This document shows, piece by piece, positions 11,101 to 20,100 of a stretch of 64,000 bases of DNA. Numbering within the stretch: the stretch's first letter is position 1; every line of letters begins with the position of its first letter. The stretch covers positions 2,480,001 through 2,544,000 of the forward strand of contig OZ244805.1 of NCBI GenBank assembly GCA_965220095.1. Direction: 5' to 3'. Origin of the DNA: Bin87 sp965220095. Its GTDB lineage: Bacteria > Chloroflexota > Dehalococcoidia > Lucifugimonadales > UBA3495. A program made the translations under genes and the position numbers. A model generated the notes under the pieces. It ran no database searches, was not told where the DNA came from, and saw only the letters and a program-made list of their open reading frames with translations.

Positions 11101-11709
11101 GTTGTCGCTGAACGACATTGCGCCGGCGTCGGCGGTGCCGAGTTCGGTTTCCTGGTCGCCGTCGGAACGGACGACGGTGTATCCAGTCAGCGGGTAGGCC
11201 GTGTCGCACTGGTCGGCTGCGGGCACCGTGGATGCCAGCCACGTCAGGTTGACGGTGGCCGTTTTGTCGGTGGACTCGGGTTCTGCTATGGCTCCGGTGA
11301 GGTCGCCGGGCGCCGATGGCTTGTCCGGGACATCTGCGGAGGCCGATTCGGATGCTGGGCTGGCGCCATCGGCGCTGTGGGCCGCGACGGAGTAGGCGTA
11401 CGTTGTTCCCGGCTCTACCGTGTGGTCGGAGAACGTGGTGGCCGCTCCGTTGGCCGAAAATGCCTGGCCGTCGGTTCTGGTGATGGTGTAGTCGGACACC
11501 TCGGCATCCGGTGCATCCCAGCTGACCCGTATGCGGGGTTCCTCACCGTCTGGGACGATCAGATGGGCCAGGGTGTTATCCGGTGTTCCTGGCGGGCCGG
11601 TGTTGGCCGTTGCGTTGCCCTGGTGGACGACGGTTAGCAGGATTGCAGCGGCCGTCACTACGGCGGCGACCGCAACCCACGGTCTGGCGGGTAGTCTCGG
11701 AATTCGCAT
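8164..11709 (-). CDS. Exported protein of tandem fibronectin III domains
   Basis: A 1181-residue protein with an N-terminal hydrophobic signal segment followed by roughly a dozen FnIII domains. Each carries a 'SWDAP'/'TWTAP' opening and a 'Y.YRV.AHN..G.GPWS' closing strand. GAGGTG lies 9 bases before ATG 11709. There is no catalytic domain, sorting motif or C-terminal anchor, so an adhesive or structural envelope role is inferred. It is the first of three exported proteins on the minus strand (gap 176 bases to the LRR-vWA gene). Its leader and first codons are duplicated at 11897-12140, and its leader again at 22518-22640. Confidence 0.85.
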   Translation of the reverse strand: MRIPRLPARPWVAVAAVVTAAAILLTVVHQGNATANTGPPGTPDNTLAHLIVPDGEEPRIRVSWDAPDAEVSDYTITRTDGQAFSANGAATTFSDHTVEPGTTYAYSVAAHSADGASPASESASADVPDKPSAPGDLTGAIAEPESTDKTATVNLTWLASTVPAADQCDTAYPLTGYTVVRSDGDQETELGTADAGAMSFSDNTAAFSRQYTYRVTARNAIGASSSETAVTVFSQPVLPPTGLTAAIADPFDGNVSLSWHAPTAGADIVGYSVHRYLGPDPSKGTDKPVTLAGATLDELATQTLLVDATVEAGVTYSYLVIAYSAHNISVPSTAAIEAPAAPSGLTATTGDGTIELAWSTPTAGTAVEYRVARQQTDGDWTTLVDTTDSTHSDETAQPNVAYRYRVQHRNQYGGSTWTASEPVTLIAAPGQPTGLSASSEENDNILSWTAPEHSVIDGYRVRHRTGEGAPQTLAENITETSYRHADAAADVTHHYAVQAYNSAGNGPWSEPAQSIRVTPPGVPAKVNAALEDDDIVLTWGRPQSVHISGYTVRHQVGDQDEPTESELLPESQTSYRLADVAGDVTHYMGVKAHNDGGDSPWSDDVEITRALLPSVPTSVSVAMGATNIVLSWAAPEVGTPDGYHVSYGEEASEERQTVSLATTETAFTHRDNTEGVAYRYRVRAHNSAGNGPWSDTLSATRLLTPDAPTDLSARAQASDIIVTWSPPTTGIVTAYEVEYGVSGTAETATVQMTADQGEFTHIGAQGDTEYAYRVRAHNDAGNGPWAGPATASWVIPPTKPTGVTAVIDGDDILVTWTAPNSAFIDGYRVEHRPQNTADWTRADVPASQLSHRHTGPAAGATYEYRVRAHNAGGNSAWSDVATAVWHQGASPPRLLIFRPFGARMLVRWSSSTSDGVTGYQLQQRIDDGDWTQHDVAGHFLADWSADQSYHDYRMRALIDDQPGDWSAIQRATIAPPTAIPTLTANRESAASVRLHWEEPASGAPNRYIIQGKWKDSDTYSNVSAAGGQVTTQRINMGHDSGYTFRVLAQNHVGILGPHQEGVTVTATIPEAEHQWDDIPRSLNISIRDGNTVSLTWYAPERTGHQVDSYRIYRKPISDTRTLGHSYQDHVLIPQTGSAATSYVDYTAEPGVTYEYGVAAYRDGFENPLSPISHRAYARPWE

Positions 11710-11711
11710 TG

Positions 11712-11830
11712 TCTATGCACCTCAGTTTTGGTGGATAGACTTAATGTAGCGAAACACCTCGTTTCTTTATGCTGTTTAGCCCCCCTCCCGGGCTTGGCGG
11801 GGCCGATTCGTGAGCACGGGAGTTGGCAAG
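11712..11830 (-). repeat. Leader repeat L, copy A
   Basis: Immediately 5' of the FnIII gene. Read on the minus strand it ends 'CGCTACATTAAGTCTATCC', 'ACCAAAACTGAGGTG', then the start codon. Copy C (22518-22640) is nearly identical in this last ~45 bases and clearly related throughout; copy B (about 12055-12140) is more diverged. The unit includes the ribosome binding site, so it is a mobile or duplicated 5' untranslated region. Confidence 0.65.
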
Positions 11831-11896
11831 GTTGTTGCCGAAATTCGGAATTAAATACTGCGGATTTCTCACCGTCGCTCGGTAGCGTCCATGTAA

Positions 11897-12067
11897 GCTG
11901 ACCCGGATGCGCGGTTCCTCGCCGCCGGGGACGATCAGGTGGGACAGTGGGTTGCCGGACATGGCCGGCGGGTCTGTTCCGGCGTTGGCGTTGCCTTGGT
12001 GGACAACGGCGAGCAGGATTGCTTCGGCGGCTATTACGGCCGCAGCCCATGGTTTAGCGGATAGATT
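11897..12067 (-). pseudogene. Duplicated 5' fragment of the FnIII gene
   Basis: The frame encodes about 57 residues parallel to the start of the FnIII protein: 'LAVVHQGNANAG' against 'LTVVHQGNATAN', then 'HLIVPGGEEPRIRVS' against 'HLIVPDGEEPRIRVS'. It stops matching after the first FnIII strand. A diverged copy of the leader lies upstream. This is a tandem duplication truncated at its 3' end. Confidence 0.75.
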
Positions 12068-12140
12068 TACCGTAGCGGATGACCTCGGGTCTTTTGGTCG
12101 TTTAGCCCGCGTCCCGGGGTGGTGTGGGCCTGATGTCGGC
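12055..12140 (-). repeat. Leader repeat L, copy B (diverged)
   Basis: On the minus strand it keeps 'CCCGGGACGCGGGCTAAAC' and a diverged 'CGCTACGGTAAATCTATCC', matching the leader of the FnIII gene. It precedes the truncated FnIII duplicate. Confidence 0.5.
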
Positions 12141-12294
12141 CTGGTTGCCGGCGTGAAGGCGGAAGATGCGCCAATGCCGTACGACGTTGTGCTTCGGCAT
12201 CGAGTAGCCGGGCCTGGGGTCCGTCGAACGACCGGTTGAGGTGACGGAGTGGGCGTCCCGGCTCGTCGACGACGCGTTTCACCAGCCAAGAGAC

Positions 12295-12375
12295 CGGCTG
12301 CGCTACCGGCTGGGCTCTCCCGGGTTACCGACGACAAGCCGGCCGCCCCGTTGGTCGGTGGCGGTTGGCACCATG
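12295..12375. repeat. Dispersed repeat D1, partial copy
   Basis: Shares 'GGGTTACCGAC', 'AAGCCGGCCGCCCCGTTGG' and 'TCGGTGG' with the copy at 23295-23420. Confidence 0.55.
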
Positions 12376-12495
12376 TCTAATGAGCCAAGTGTGGTCAAAC
12401 GTGCGAACCTCGAAGTGGCGCATTAGGTCAGGCAGTTGCTATACTATTTATCCGTTGGGGATCTCTGACATTTGCCCCGCGGGTTCGGAGGTGTG

Positions 12496-12738
12496 ATGAA
12501 CGCTTATCGCTGGACGGTACGGGTAGCGCTCGGTGGCGTCACGTTGTTGGTCCTTTGGGGTGTGTTCGTCGCCGTTGCCCGGATTTTCGACCTGGTCATC
12601 GCCGGCGTGTATCCAGAGGCGTGGGTGTTGACCGCCATGATGACAGCGCCGTTCACCATCGGTACCGTAGCCGTTTTAGTTATTGGGACGGCCTTGGTCG
12701 AAAACGTCCTGCGCCATCGGCGCTCGGCCGCTGCCTGA
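12496..12738 (+). CDS. Small two-helix membrane protein
   Basis: About 80 residues starting MNAYRWTVRV. GGAG lies just upstream of the ATG. Two hydrophobic segments are visible (about residues 9-30 and 45-68) with a basic C-terminus (RHRRS), which suggests a small inner-membrane protein with both ends inside. No family recognised. It stands alone among repeats and is followed 40 bases later by a strong palindrome with a T-run, a likely terminator, which supports its being a real transcription unit. Confidence 0.6.
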   Translation: MNAYRWTVRVALGGVTLLVLWGVFVAVARIFDLVIAGVYPEAWVLTAMMTAPFTIGTVAVLVIGTALVENVLRHRRSAAA

Positions 12739-12778
12739 TCTCCGGGCTTCATTTCTTGCTGGGCCATCGTGCGGCAAT

Positions 12779-12816
12779 GGGCGGCTCGATTGAGCCGCCC
12801 ATCGTGAGTCGTTTTT
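12779..12816 (+). terminator. Rho-independent terminator, copy 1
   Basis: A 9-bp stem GGGCGGCTC / GAGCCGCCC with a four-base loop, then 'ATCGTGAGTCGTTTTT'. It follows the small membrane gene. The same hairpin and tail recur at 13619-13656. Confidence 0.6.
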
Positions 12817-13080
12817 GGGTGATGAGTGGCACGACCGGAACGGCCGCTGCCCCTTGGTTTCAGCTCGTTGTCCCGAAAACGGTGGCGAAGTCCTGACGGG
12901 TTCTCTACAAAAAGCCGACCGGCCCTGTTGGCCGGTGACGGCCGGCGTCGCCGTCAGTCTGCGCCGCTTTCCTTGTCCCGTTACCGGATGGTTCCGCGCT
13001 ACTGCCGGGTGTCATCCTTTTGGGGCGGGCGTAAAACGAGCTTCGCAACGCGTCGGCGGCGGCGATGAAGTCTCCTCCGG
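12815..13080. repeat. Dispersed repeat D1, long copy
   Basis: Blocks 'GGTGGCGAAGTCCTGACGGG' and 'GACCGGCCCTGTTGGCCGG' parallel the copy at 2305-2470. The right part ('CCGCGCTACTGCCGGGTGTC', 'GGGGCGGGCGTAAAAC') parallels 15550-15620. It abuts the IS1380 fragment. Confidence 0.55.
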
Positions 13081-13265
13081 CAAGGGCGGGGCCCCAGGGT
13101 CATCATCTTGTCGCCGGTGACGGCTCGGCCCGGCGCATGGCCCAAGTCCAGGTGTCGGTCAATCAGTTGTGGCAGTCCAAGATGCCGGGCTAGGATGGCT
13201 GGCAGGAATAGCCCAGCATCGGGCACCAGGTGGTGGTCGTCAAAGGCGATGTGGGTCCGGCCCGG
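12999..13265 (-). pseudogene. IS1380-family transposase, N-terminal remnant
   Basis: The minus strand reads 'FDDHHLVPDAGLFLPAILAR', 'HLGLPQLIDRHLDLG' and 'GRAVTGDKMMTL'. This is the conserved start of IS1380-family transposases, which continue 'VASALAGGD.IDDADALR'. Here the frame shifts after 'MMTL' (a shifted 'AGGDFIAAADALR' is still readable) and the sequence then runs into repeat D1. The matching C-terminal end of such a transposase is found 17 kb away at 30575-30759. Confidence 0.7.
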
Positions 13266-13474
13266 GTAGATGCGTGGTAGCGTCTATTGGGTGCTCCTTG
13301 TTTTGGGACCTGATGTCAAAAATACGGAATCTCGGCCGGTTTCGGAGCTCCAGACGACCTCCCCAATGTCTTTTGGCTGAAACCCATGACGTCTCTTTTT
13401 TCGGTCCTGAAAAACGTGCTCTCAGGCCGGTTTAATGCCCGGGATGTCTGGCACGTCCAAGTGGCAAAAAAGCC

Positions 13475-13545
13475 GTCACAGCTCGTATTTGTACCCTCTA
13501 TGGCGATTTCTCAGCAATATCTGATGGCCAGTTTTTGGTTCTTGG
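13475..13545. repeat. IS1182-associated end, solo copy
   Basis: Contains 'GTCACAGCTCGTATTTGTA' and 'CCTCTATGGCGATTTCTCAG', the reverse complement of the outer end of the IS1182 fragments at 22830 and 27535. No transposase is attached here. Confidence 0.6.
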
Positions 13546-13618
13546 GCCGGGGCAGTCTTGGACATGAAAAACCTGCGCTTCTTTCGGTGCGCAGGTACGT
13601 TGCGGTGGTTCGGGGTAG

Positions 13619-13656
13619 GGGCGGCTCGATCGAGCCGCCCATCGTGAGTGGTTTTT
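13619..13656 (+). terminator. Hairpin with T-run, copy 2
   Basis: GGGCGGCTC / GAGCCGCCC with a GATC... centre, followed by 'ATCGTGAGTGGTTTTT'. Almost identical to 12779-12816. No obvious gene ends just upstream, so it may be a mobile terminator-like repeat. Confidence 0.45.
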
Positions 13657-13729
13657 GCCCTGGTGTTCGTCAGCGGGCCATCGGTAGCGCTCGGCTTCCT
13701 CGTTGATAAAGGAATTCACCGTATGGGGG

Positions 13730-14610
13730 TCAGCGTACTTCGAAAACCATCCATCCAGACCTGTTACTGTGGCCTTGCCACGACCGTACTTGGGACGTGT
13801 TGGTGACCGTTGCCAGATACACTTGCTCGCCATTCGCTTGGCGGATTGTAAGCGCGAATGGTTCGCCACCGCTCACTAGCTGCATGGCATGGACCTCGTC
13901 TCCTGACCAGCTGTTGCCCCAGTCAAGGCGTACCCTCAGGGAGCTGTCTTCACGTATGTAATCCAGTTCCTCGTCGGTTGCGGTAACGGAAAACCAATCC
14001 GTCGGTGCTGGCGTGAATCCTGCTCTGGTGGGCATTTGGCCTGGTGGCAGTTCTGGAGTGCCTTGTGGAGCGATGTAAAAGATGCCAAAGGTGCGGTTTT
14101 AGGGGATGGTGTTAACGGGTGGTTGTTGTGGAACGGTATAGGCTCCTGAGGTGCCCTTTACTTTGACTGCAACCTTGCGTGCAATCTCGTCCACACTGTC
14201 CGTGGAGGAGTTCAGCGCGAATATGTTGGTAAGCGAAGGGCTATGCTGCGCGATCTCGGCCATGGTGAGGCGGTGCAAATGGGCAATATCACCGGTTCAC
14301 CGGCCATCTGCCTTGCGATTAGGCCGTCGAGCTCGTACTGGGGCCAGTGCTTCTCGAAGAATTTCGGTGAGAAAACCACGAGACCGTAGCGACTCTGCAG
14401 TAACCCTTGGTCGATCTTGTCTCGTACGCTGTCGCCAATGTCGTAGCTCCGCTTTTTGCTGACCGTCTCCGAGAAGGTTGTCCGGCCGTCGTTGTTGCTG
14501 CCTGCGTTCTCTCCGGACGTGAAGACCCGGCTGCCCTTGGAACTCCACGGTCTCGGGTTCGTATTGAACGACCTTGTTGCCGTCTGACACGTCGTTGCGG
14601 ACCAGCACTC
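13730..14610 (-). pseudogene. TIR-domain protein, broken
   Basis: On the minus strand 'YDIGDSVRDKIDQGLLQSRY', 'GLVVFSPKFFEKHWPQYEL' and 'DGLIARQMAGEPVILPI' give the centre of a bacterial TIR domain, including the helix where the catalytic Glu region lies. The frame breaks at 'ILPI': ATTTGCACCGC needs one extra G to read I-W-H-R. After that +1 change it continues 'LTMAEIAQHSPSLTNIFALN' and 'SSTDSVDEIARKVAVK', the usual TIR end. A TAA follows near 14100, then a second open piece (to 13730) with a beta-rich tail of unknown type. The first TIR strand ('VFISHA') is missing. Such proteins act in antiphage NAD depletion in characterised systems; this copy is unlikely to be functional. Confidence 0.7.
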
Positions 14611-14787
14611 GTTCGTTGTGGGACAGTCCTGGGTCTGTGTTCAGCTAGTTGAACGTGGGCATCTCGTGCGACCGAGTAGCAGGAGAAACCGGCGCTACGG
14701 CATGGGACTCCAGCCGTAACTCACAGATGTTCACTGTTGACGAGCGGTTTTAAGCTCATCGGGTGGTGGGCAGCGACGGGAGTGATG

Positions 14788-15255
14788 TCAGGATCGAGTG
14801 AGATTCCAGGGTGGAGCCAAGGCGGAGATCAATTGAGCCTTGCGTTCTATGCGAACAGCGCAGCTCTCAATGGAGTGGAACCATACGACAATCTTTGTCC
14901 CTTGTTTGGCCTCAGTGAGTATCAGATTGTTAATTCGACAGTGGGTTTGCTGTCCACCATCTTGGAGAACGGCTGACGGAGATATGCGGCCTCGGAAGTT
15001 CCAAATCCTTGCAAGGTTCCCACTTTCGCCGACATAACGCACGTCGTTGTCACACGTGATGACATAGACCCCGCCACGTTGCCAACGACTCTCTTGTGCA
15101 ATCCGAAAACGACAGAATGGCCCCTTGCCATACCTGTGCAGGGAGGCGTTGGGCGCCGATTCCGGCCTAGATTCAATCAGCGCACCGCCACTATCACGCA
15201 CCGGACGTATTGGTCCGACGCATTCGAAAGTTTGGCCCGCAAATCGGCGTTCCAT
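14788..15255 (-). CDS. GIY-YIG nuclease-domain protein
   Basis: A 155-residue protein with AGGAG 7 bases before ATG 15255. Residues about 60-80 read 'GVYVITCDNDVRYVGESGNL', the two strands that name the GIY-YIG fold, followed by an Arg and, at the C-terminus, 'ERKAQLISALAPPWN', which fits the terminal helix. The N-terminal third ('HRYGKGPFCRFRI') is specific to this subfamily and of unknown role. The domain cuts DNA in homing, restriction and repair enzymes; which applies here cannot be told. It is one of few intact-looking genes between 12 and 17 kb. Confidence 0.75.
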   Translation of the reverse strand: MERRFAGQTFECVGPIRPVRDSGGALIESRPESAPNASLHRYGKGPFCRFRIAQESRWQRGGVYVITCDNDVRYVGESGNLARIWNFRGRISPSAVLQDGGQQTHCRINNLILTEAKQGTKIVVWFHSIESCAVRIERKAQLISALAPPWNLTRS

Positions 15256-15894
15256 TTTACGCTCCTAGCCGCGTGGCAGTGGTATAAGGGAGGAACGAGA
15301 AAATTGCGGAACTCCTTTTCCGCTGGGACGATGACTGAAAAGGGTCTACTTCGTGACGGATTGCGTCTCTGAGTTTTGGCCGTTCCGGCGATGGCTTCAG
15401 TCTTCTGAGTGCAGGGGGCAAATCTCGTCGCCGGTTTACAGACGTAGTCCACACCCGCCGTCGGTTACGTCTTGCATACTGATGCGAAACCGGCCGCCCG
15501 TTGGTCAGTGGCTACCGCCGCCGTCGGTCAGCAACACTTTCATTGTGCCAGCGCCTGATGATCCCGCGCTACGGCCGAGCGTCATCAAACTGGGGCGGTG
15601 TAAAACTCGTTTCGGCACGCCGGCGTTCCCGGAATGCTCTTCGGCGGCGCGTCCGGGCGCGTCTGATAGATGCCGCAGGCCAACCGGCGAGTTCGGTGTC
15701 GGACGAGTTGGCATTGAGTGAAGGTAGGCCGTGGGTTCTTCGCAGGCTCGGCTGAGGTGGTCTCGCTTGGATATTGCCCTCGTGCCGGATAGACCCTCGG
15801 CGTTGTACAGAACGGTTCCTCTTCTATTGCCGCAATTTCGCTCAATGCTCGACGAATAGGGCCGTTTCAATCAGGATGCCCTATGTGAACCATG
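15256..15894. other. Intergenic, repeat copy
   Basis: No supportable gene. About 15485-15640 is a D1 repeat copy ('GGCCGCCCGTTGGTCAGTGG', 'CCCGCGCTACGGCCGAGCG'). The remaining sequence shows nothing that I recognise. Confidence 0.5.
15485..15640. repeat. Dispersed repeat D1, copy
   Basis: Blocks shared with 12900-13080 in the same order: the 'GGCCG...GTTGG' block, then 'CCGCGCTAC.GCCG.G.GTC', then 'GGGGCGG.GTAAAAC'. Confidence 0.55.
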
Positions 15895-16797
15895 CTAGAA
15901 ACCGGGCTGGAAAACCCTGGTTGGGGAGAGGGATTTCGGCAGTAAAGCCGACGTGAGCAAAATCAAGGACCATAGTTGTCCGAGCCGGACGGCGCTGAAA
16001 TTGGCCGCAGCATTGGCGACCACAGCGCGGACATCATTGCGGACGACGCGGTCGCCTGCTGCACCGCCATCGGTACTGCCCAACAGCCCGATTTTGCCCG
16101 CCACCAGGGTGAGATTGGCCACCGTGGCCGCCAGATACAGCTGGAATGTCGTCTTGACCCTACCGAAGTAGCGGGCCTGCCGGATTCCCAGCTGGACCAG
16201 CCGGGCCAATCTGTGCTCCACCACCACCCGTCGCGCTCGATACTCGTCGTAGTCGGCGCTTTGCTGCAAGGCCCGGGCCTGTTGCAACATGCCTTCCTGG
16301 GGATGGATCAGCACCCGTCGACCCTTCCTGCCTTGGGCCGCGATGCACTGGGGCCGCAGTGGACATACCCCACATACCGCCCCGTCGAACTGGAAAGCCT
16401 GCAATCGATAGACACGACCGGCGCGATCCGTCCGCTTCCCCGCCGGCACGATGGCGTGGGTAACCTGTCCGGCGGGACAGGTGCAACTGCCCGCGGCCAG
16501 GTCAAGGTGAAAGTCATTTTTGGGAAAGTGTTTCCGGTTGGGCCGGCCCGGCACTTTGGCCACCAACCGGCGTCCCGCGTCGGCGAAGGTCTGCAACAGC
16601 AGCGCCGTGGCCAGCAGGCTGGGCGGCACGCTGTCCCGGCCATTGTCCGGACAGTAGATCTCGGCGAAATCGTCATCGCTGAACAGCTGGCCCCGCAGTG
16701 AGGCCAGCAAACCGTAGAAGGTGTCCTGGCCCACGTAGTCCAGATACAACCGGTCCGCTTCCCACAGGCCCTTTTGGTCCGAACGCTTTCCCAGCAT
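15895..16797 (-). pseudogene. IS1182-family transposase with internal deletion
   Basis: Starts MLGKRSDQKGLWEADRLYLD and runs through 'CPDNGRDSVPPSLLATALLL', typical of IS1182 transposases. It then jumps to the C-terminal part ('FHLDLAAGSCTCPAGQVTHA', 'CGVCPLRPQCIAAQGRKGRR'). The middle ('VALDTTYILGRGAV', containing the first catalytic Asp) is missing, although it survives in the separate fragments at 22923-23285 and 27661-27925. Length is 300 residues against roughly 450-550 for complete members. The deletion keeps the frame open, but without the DDE core it cannot transpose by itself. Confidence 0.75.
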
Positions 16798-17103
16798 TGC
16801 CCTGCTCCGCTAGCCTTGATTGCCCGGAGTATAACCCCTCGCCATAATCCGGTCGGTTTCCGGCCAGCTTTCTAGGTCAACGCGATGGTGTCGCGTCCGC
16901 GATTGCTGACTGTGGTTCCGGAGTTGGTGCGATGGTGTGCATCGACTGGACGTGCAGCAGTCCTTGAACGACGGTGTTCCATTCCGCAGGTAGGGAAGTG
17001 GAACGTTGGTCAGTTCACTGGGTATGCCAGGGGCCTTGCCACCAAGTCAACCTGCCGTCGGCGTCCTGGTAGGATTGCGCGTCCGTTGTGACCCTGACCC
17101 TTT

Positions 17104-20100
17104 CTACTGGCTGACGTCATCTTTTTCAAGCCTGTGATGATCGCGGTCAGGGTAAAGGGTTCGGGCTACTCTGACCTTGCTTACTTCTAGAGCTTGGACG
17201 ATTTCTCGGATGGTTGCGCCTTCTTCAGCTAGCTTCTGTATCTGGGCAACGGTGTCCGTGTCGGTTGTGACCCCCATCGAACAGACTATGCGCATATCGT
17301 TGGTCAACGGCGGTGGGCTCTCTTCCCTGTCATCCCGTTGCGGCAACTCGGGAGCGATTGCCGCGAGGGCGTCAAACAGTTGTTGCCCGTTGGTGCCTTG
17401 GCGCATCAGTACCCTGATGTGTTCGTTCACGCTCGTAGGTAGTTCGGCAGCGAATGTTGTCCGTAATGACTCCACTCGCCGCAGGTAAGCGGCGTCGGCT
17501 TGGTCGTCCAGCCGCAGCTGGCCTAGTTCGCGGTTGATGTGCCGTGTTACTTGGTCATCGTGGCGGCGCGGCTCCGGCTCGGCGGGTTTCGGCGTCAGTT
17601 TCATCATCAATGCGGCTGCTGCCGCTCCGACTCGGGTGTTGGTGTCTGGCGGCAATGGAGCTCCTGGCGTGTTTGGTTCGCATCGAACCTGCTGCACCAA
17701 TTCAGCGTGCGTAAGCGCTGCGGCGTCGCCGCAGGAGTTGACTGCATAGCCCTGTTTTTCGTCGCCGCTGGCGACCAGTGTCAGCGTTGAGCCGACGTTG
17801 GGATGGTCGTCTGCTGTCACCGCCGCCCGCAGGCCGTCTGGCATCAGCCACAGCCGTTGCCAGAGTTCCGGTTCCTCTCGGCGTATGCGGTTCAGCAGCG
17901 CGTTGGCCTGCTGGGTTATGGCCAGGCTTTCACTGAGGTCGTCCCGCTCCTCGGGCATTTCGTCTTCGTAGATGCCATAGATGGACTCGGGGTTGACCCG
18001 CTCTCCGTTCTCCAAGATGACGTTGTCTAGGCCAATCAGGTCATGGAAGGCTTGAACACGGCTCCGCACCCGTTCCCGGACGCCGATTTCGGACTCTACC
18101 GTGGGGTCGGGCATCATGTTGTGCAGGTGGACCTCGGTGTGCTCAGTGGTGATGCGGTCTACCCGTCCGTACCTCTGGATTAACGTCACAGGATTCCAAT
18201 GGATGTCGTAGCTGAATACGCGATTGCAGTCTTGCAAGTTTTGCCCTTCGGCAATTACGTCAGTGGCAATGAGTATCTGGGTCTGCTCCGACTCTGGCGT
18301 GGCATGTTTCCCGTTGCTACGTGGCGAGAACTGGGCGATCTTCCGACCAGTACGGGCGTCGCCGCCCATCAGAAGGTCCACGTTGACGCTAGGGTTGTCG
18401 GCTTGGAGTTCTCTGTGCAGGTATTGGGCAGTCACCTTGGATTCGGTGAAAATTAGGACTTTCTCTCCGGCCACGCCGGGAGATTTGACGAAGCTCTTGA
18501 TTTCGTGGAGCTTGGCGTCGTCAGCGGGTTGGACGTTTTTCAGGGCACCGGCGATTTCGGATAGAATCTGGTGGTCGTGTTCTAGGTCTTTAACCCAACT
18601 GGTACAGTCGAAATCCTCGGCTGGATAGGATTGGTCCCTGATGTTCAGGAGCTCTTCCTCCTGGTCTAGTTCGTCGGTGTCCAACTCCGCATGGTTGGGC
18701 AGGTCTATGGTGAGTGTCTCTTCGCTATCCTGTGTGCCATCGTTTCGACTAACGCCGCCGCCAATAATATGGTCGCGGAAGGTGCGGTTGCTTTCGATGA
18801 GAACGGCCAGCGTGCTCTGGAATGCGGGGATGGATGACTCAAGCCGTTTCCATAGGTTGGCGGTCATGATGCCAGCTAGATTGCCCCGCTGGCTCCGCGC
18901 GATGTTGGCGTAACGGGGAAGGTCTTGCTTGTCCTCGTTGAGGTATTTCCCCGGGCGGTAGCGAGCCCCTTGGTACTGTTGCAGTAGGCCACTGATTTTC
19001 TCAATGCCACCAGCCTTGCGGTAGGCGTGGTCCAGGCTGTACTCACGGTTGGTCAGTTTGGGCTCGGGGAACCGGACCGGCCGGCCGTTGAGCTTGGAGT
19101 CCGGGTAGTGGCGCACGATGTCCTGCCGGCGCCGGCGGATGAGGATGTGTTGCAGCACCTCAGCTATCTGCCGTGGGTCGGCGTTTGCGCCGTCGGCCGG
19201 GAAGTGCTGGGACAGGTTGCCGCTGATACCGGGTAGCCCGTGTTGGTTCGAGTTCAGGAACAGCTCCAGCTGGCGTAGGATGTCGGTGGGGGACAGGTTC
19301 TGCGGCGTGGCCGACAGCAGGATGACCTTGTGCGATTTCGCGCCTTTGAGCAGGTTTAGCAGAACGCGGCGACGCTGGCTGTTGTTGCGGAACCCGTGAG
19401 CCTCGTCAATCAGCACCGGGCCGGCGTTGCGTAGCAGCTTTTGCAAGCTACGGTCGCCGGCGACGTTGGCCTCAGTGAGCCGGCCTCGGCTCATCACGTC
19501 GGCATCGTCCAATCCAAACTCTATGCAGGCTCGTTCCCACATCTCACGCAGGCTGGCGGGGCAGATTACCAGCGGGTCCCCGGCGTCGCGCTCGGCGATG
19601 CTAAGTCGGCGGAGGATCTCGGTGCCCACGTATGTTTTACCCATTCCGACCACGTCGGCGATGTAGCAGCCGCCGTGCCGTTGTAGCATGGCTAGGCCGG
19701 CGTTCACGGCGTCCTGCTGGTAGTCAGTCAGTTCCACCGGCGGTGGGCCGGGCGCGGCGATCTCTTCGCCCAGGTTGTCGCCGTAGAGTTCGTAAAGGAC
19801 TTTCAGGTAAATCAGGTAGGGTTCCGGTGTAGCCAGGGGCCAGCTGTTCTTGAGTTGCTCGACTACGCGGTCGCCCACCGTCTCGCTTTCGTTCCACATC
19901 CGTTCAAACCACTGTCGGATTTCGCCTATGTCGCCGCCGTGCGTTACGGGGTAGTTTAGTTCGGTGTTGCCGGTGAAACCGGCGGTAGAGAAGTTGGTGC
20001 TGCCGATGATGGCGGTGCCGGGGGTGGATTCCAAGCCGGTGTAGCCGATGTAGGCTTTGGCGTGCATCCGGTCTTTGACATAGGCGCGCACGTCAATGCG

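Noticed and set aside
12055..12200. c-di-GMP or other known riboswitch in the leader repeat
   Set aside because: Some AAAC/GCTAC-like pieces are suggestive, but I could not match the conserved core of any class.
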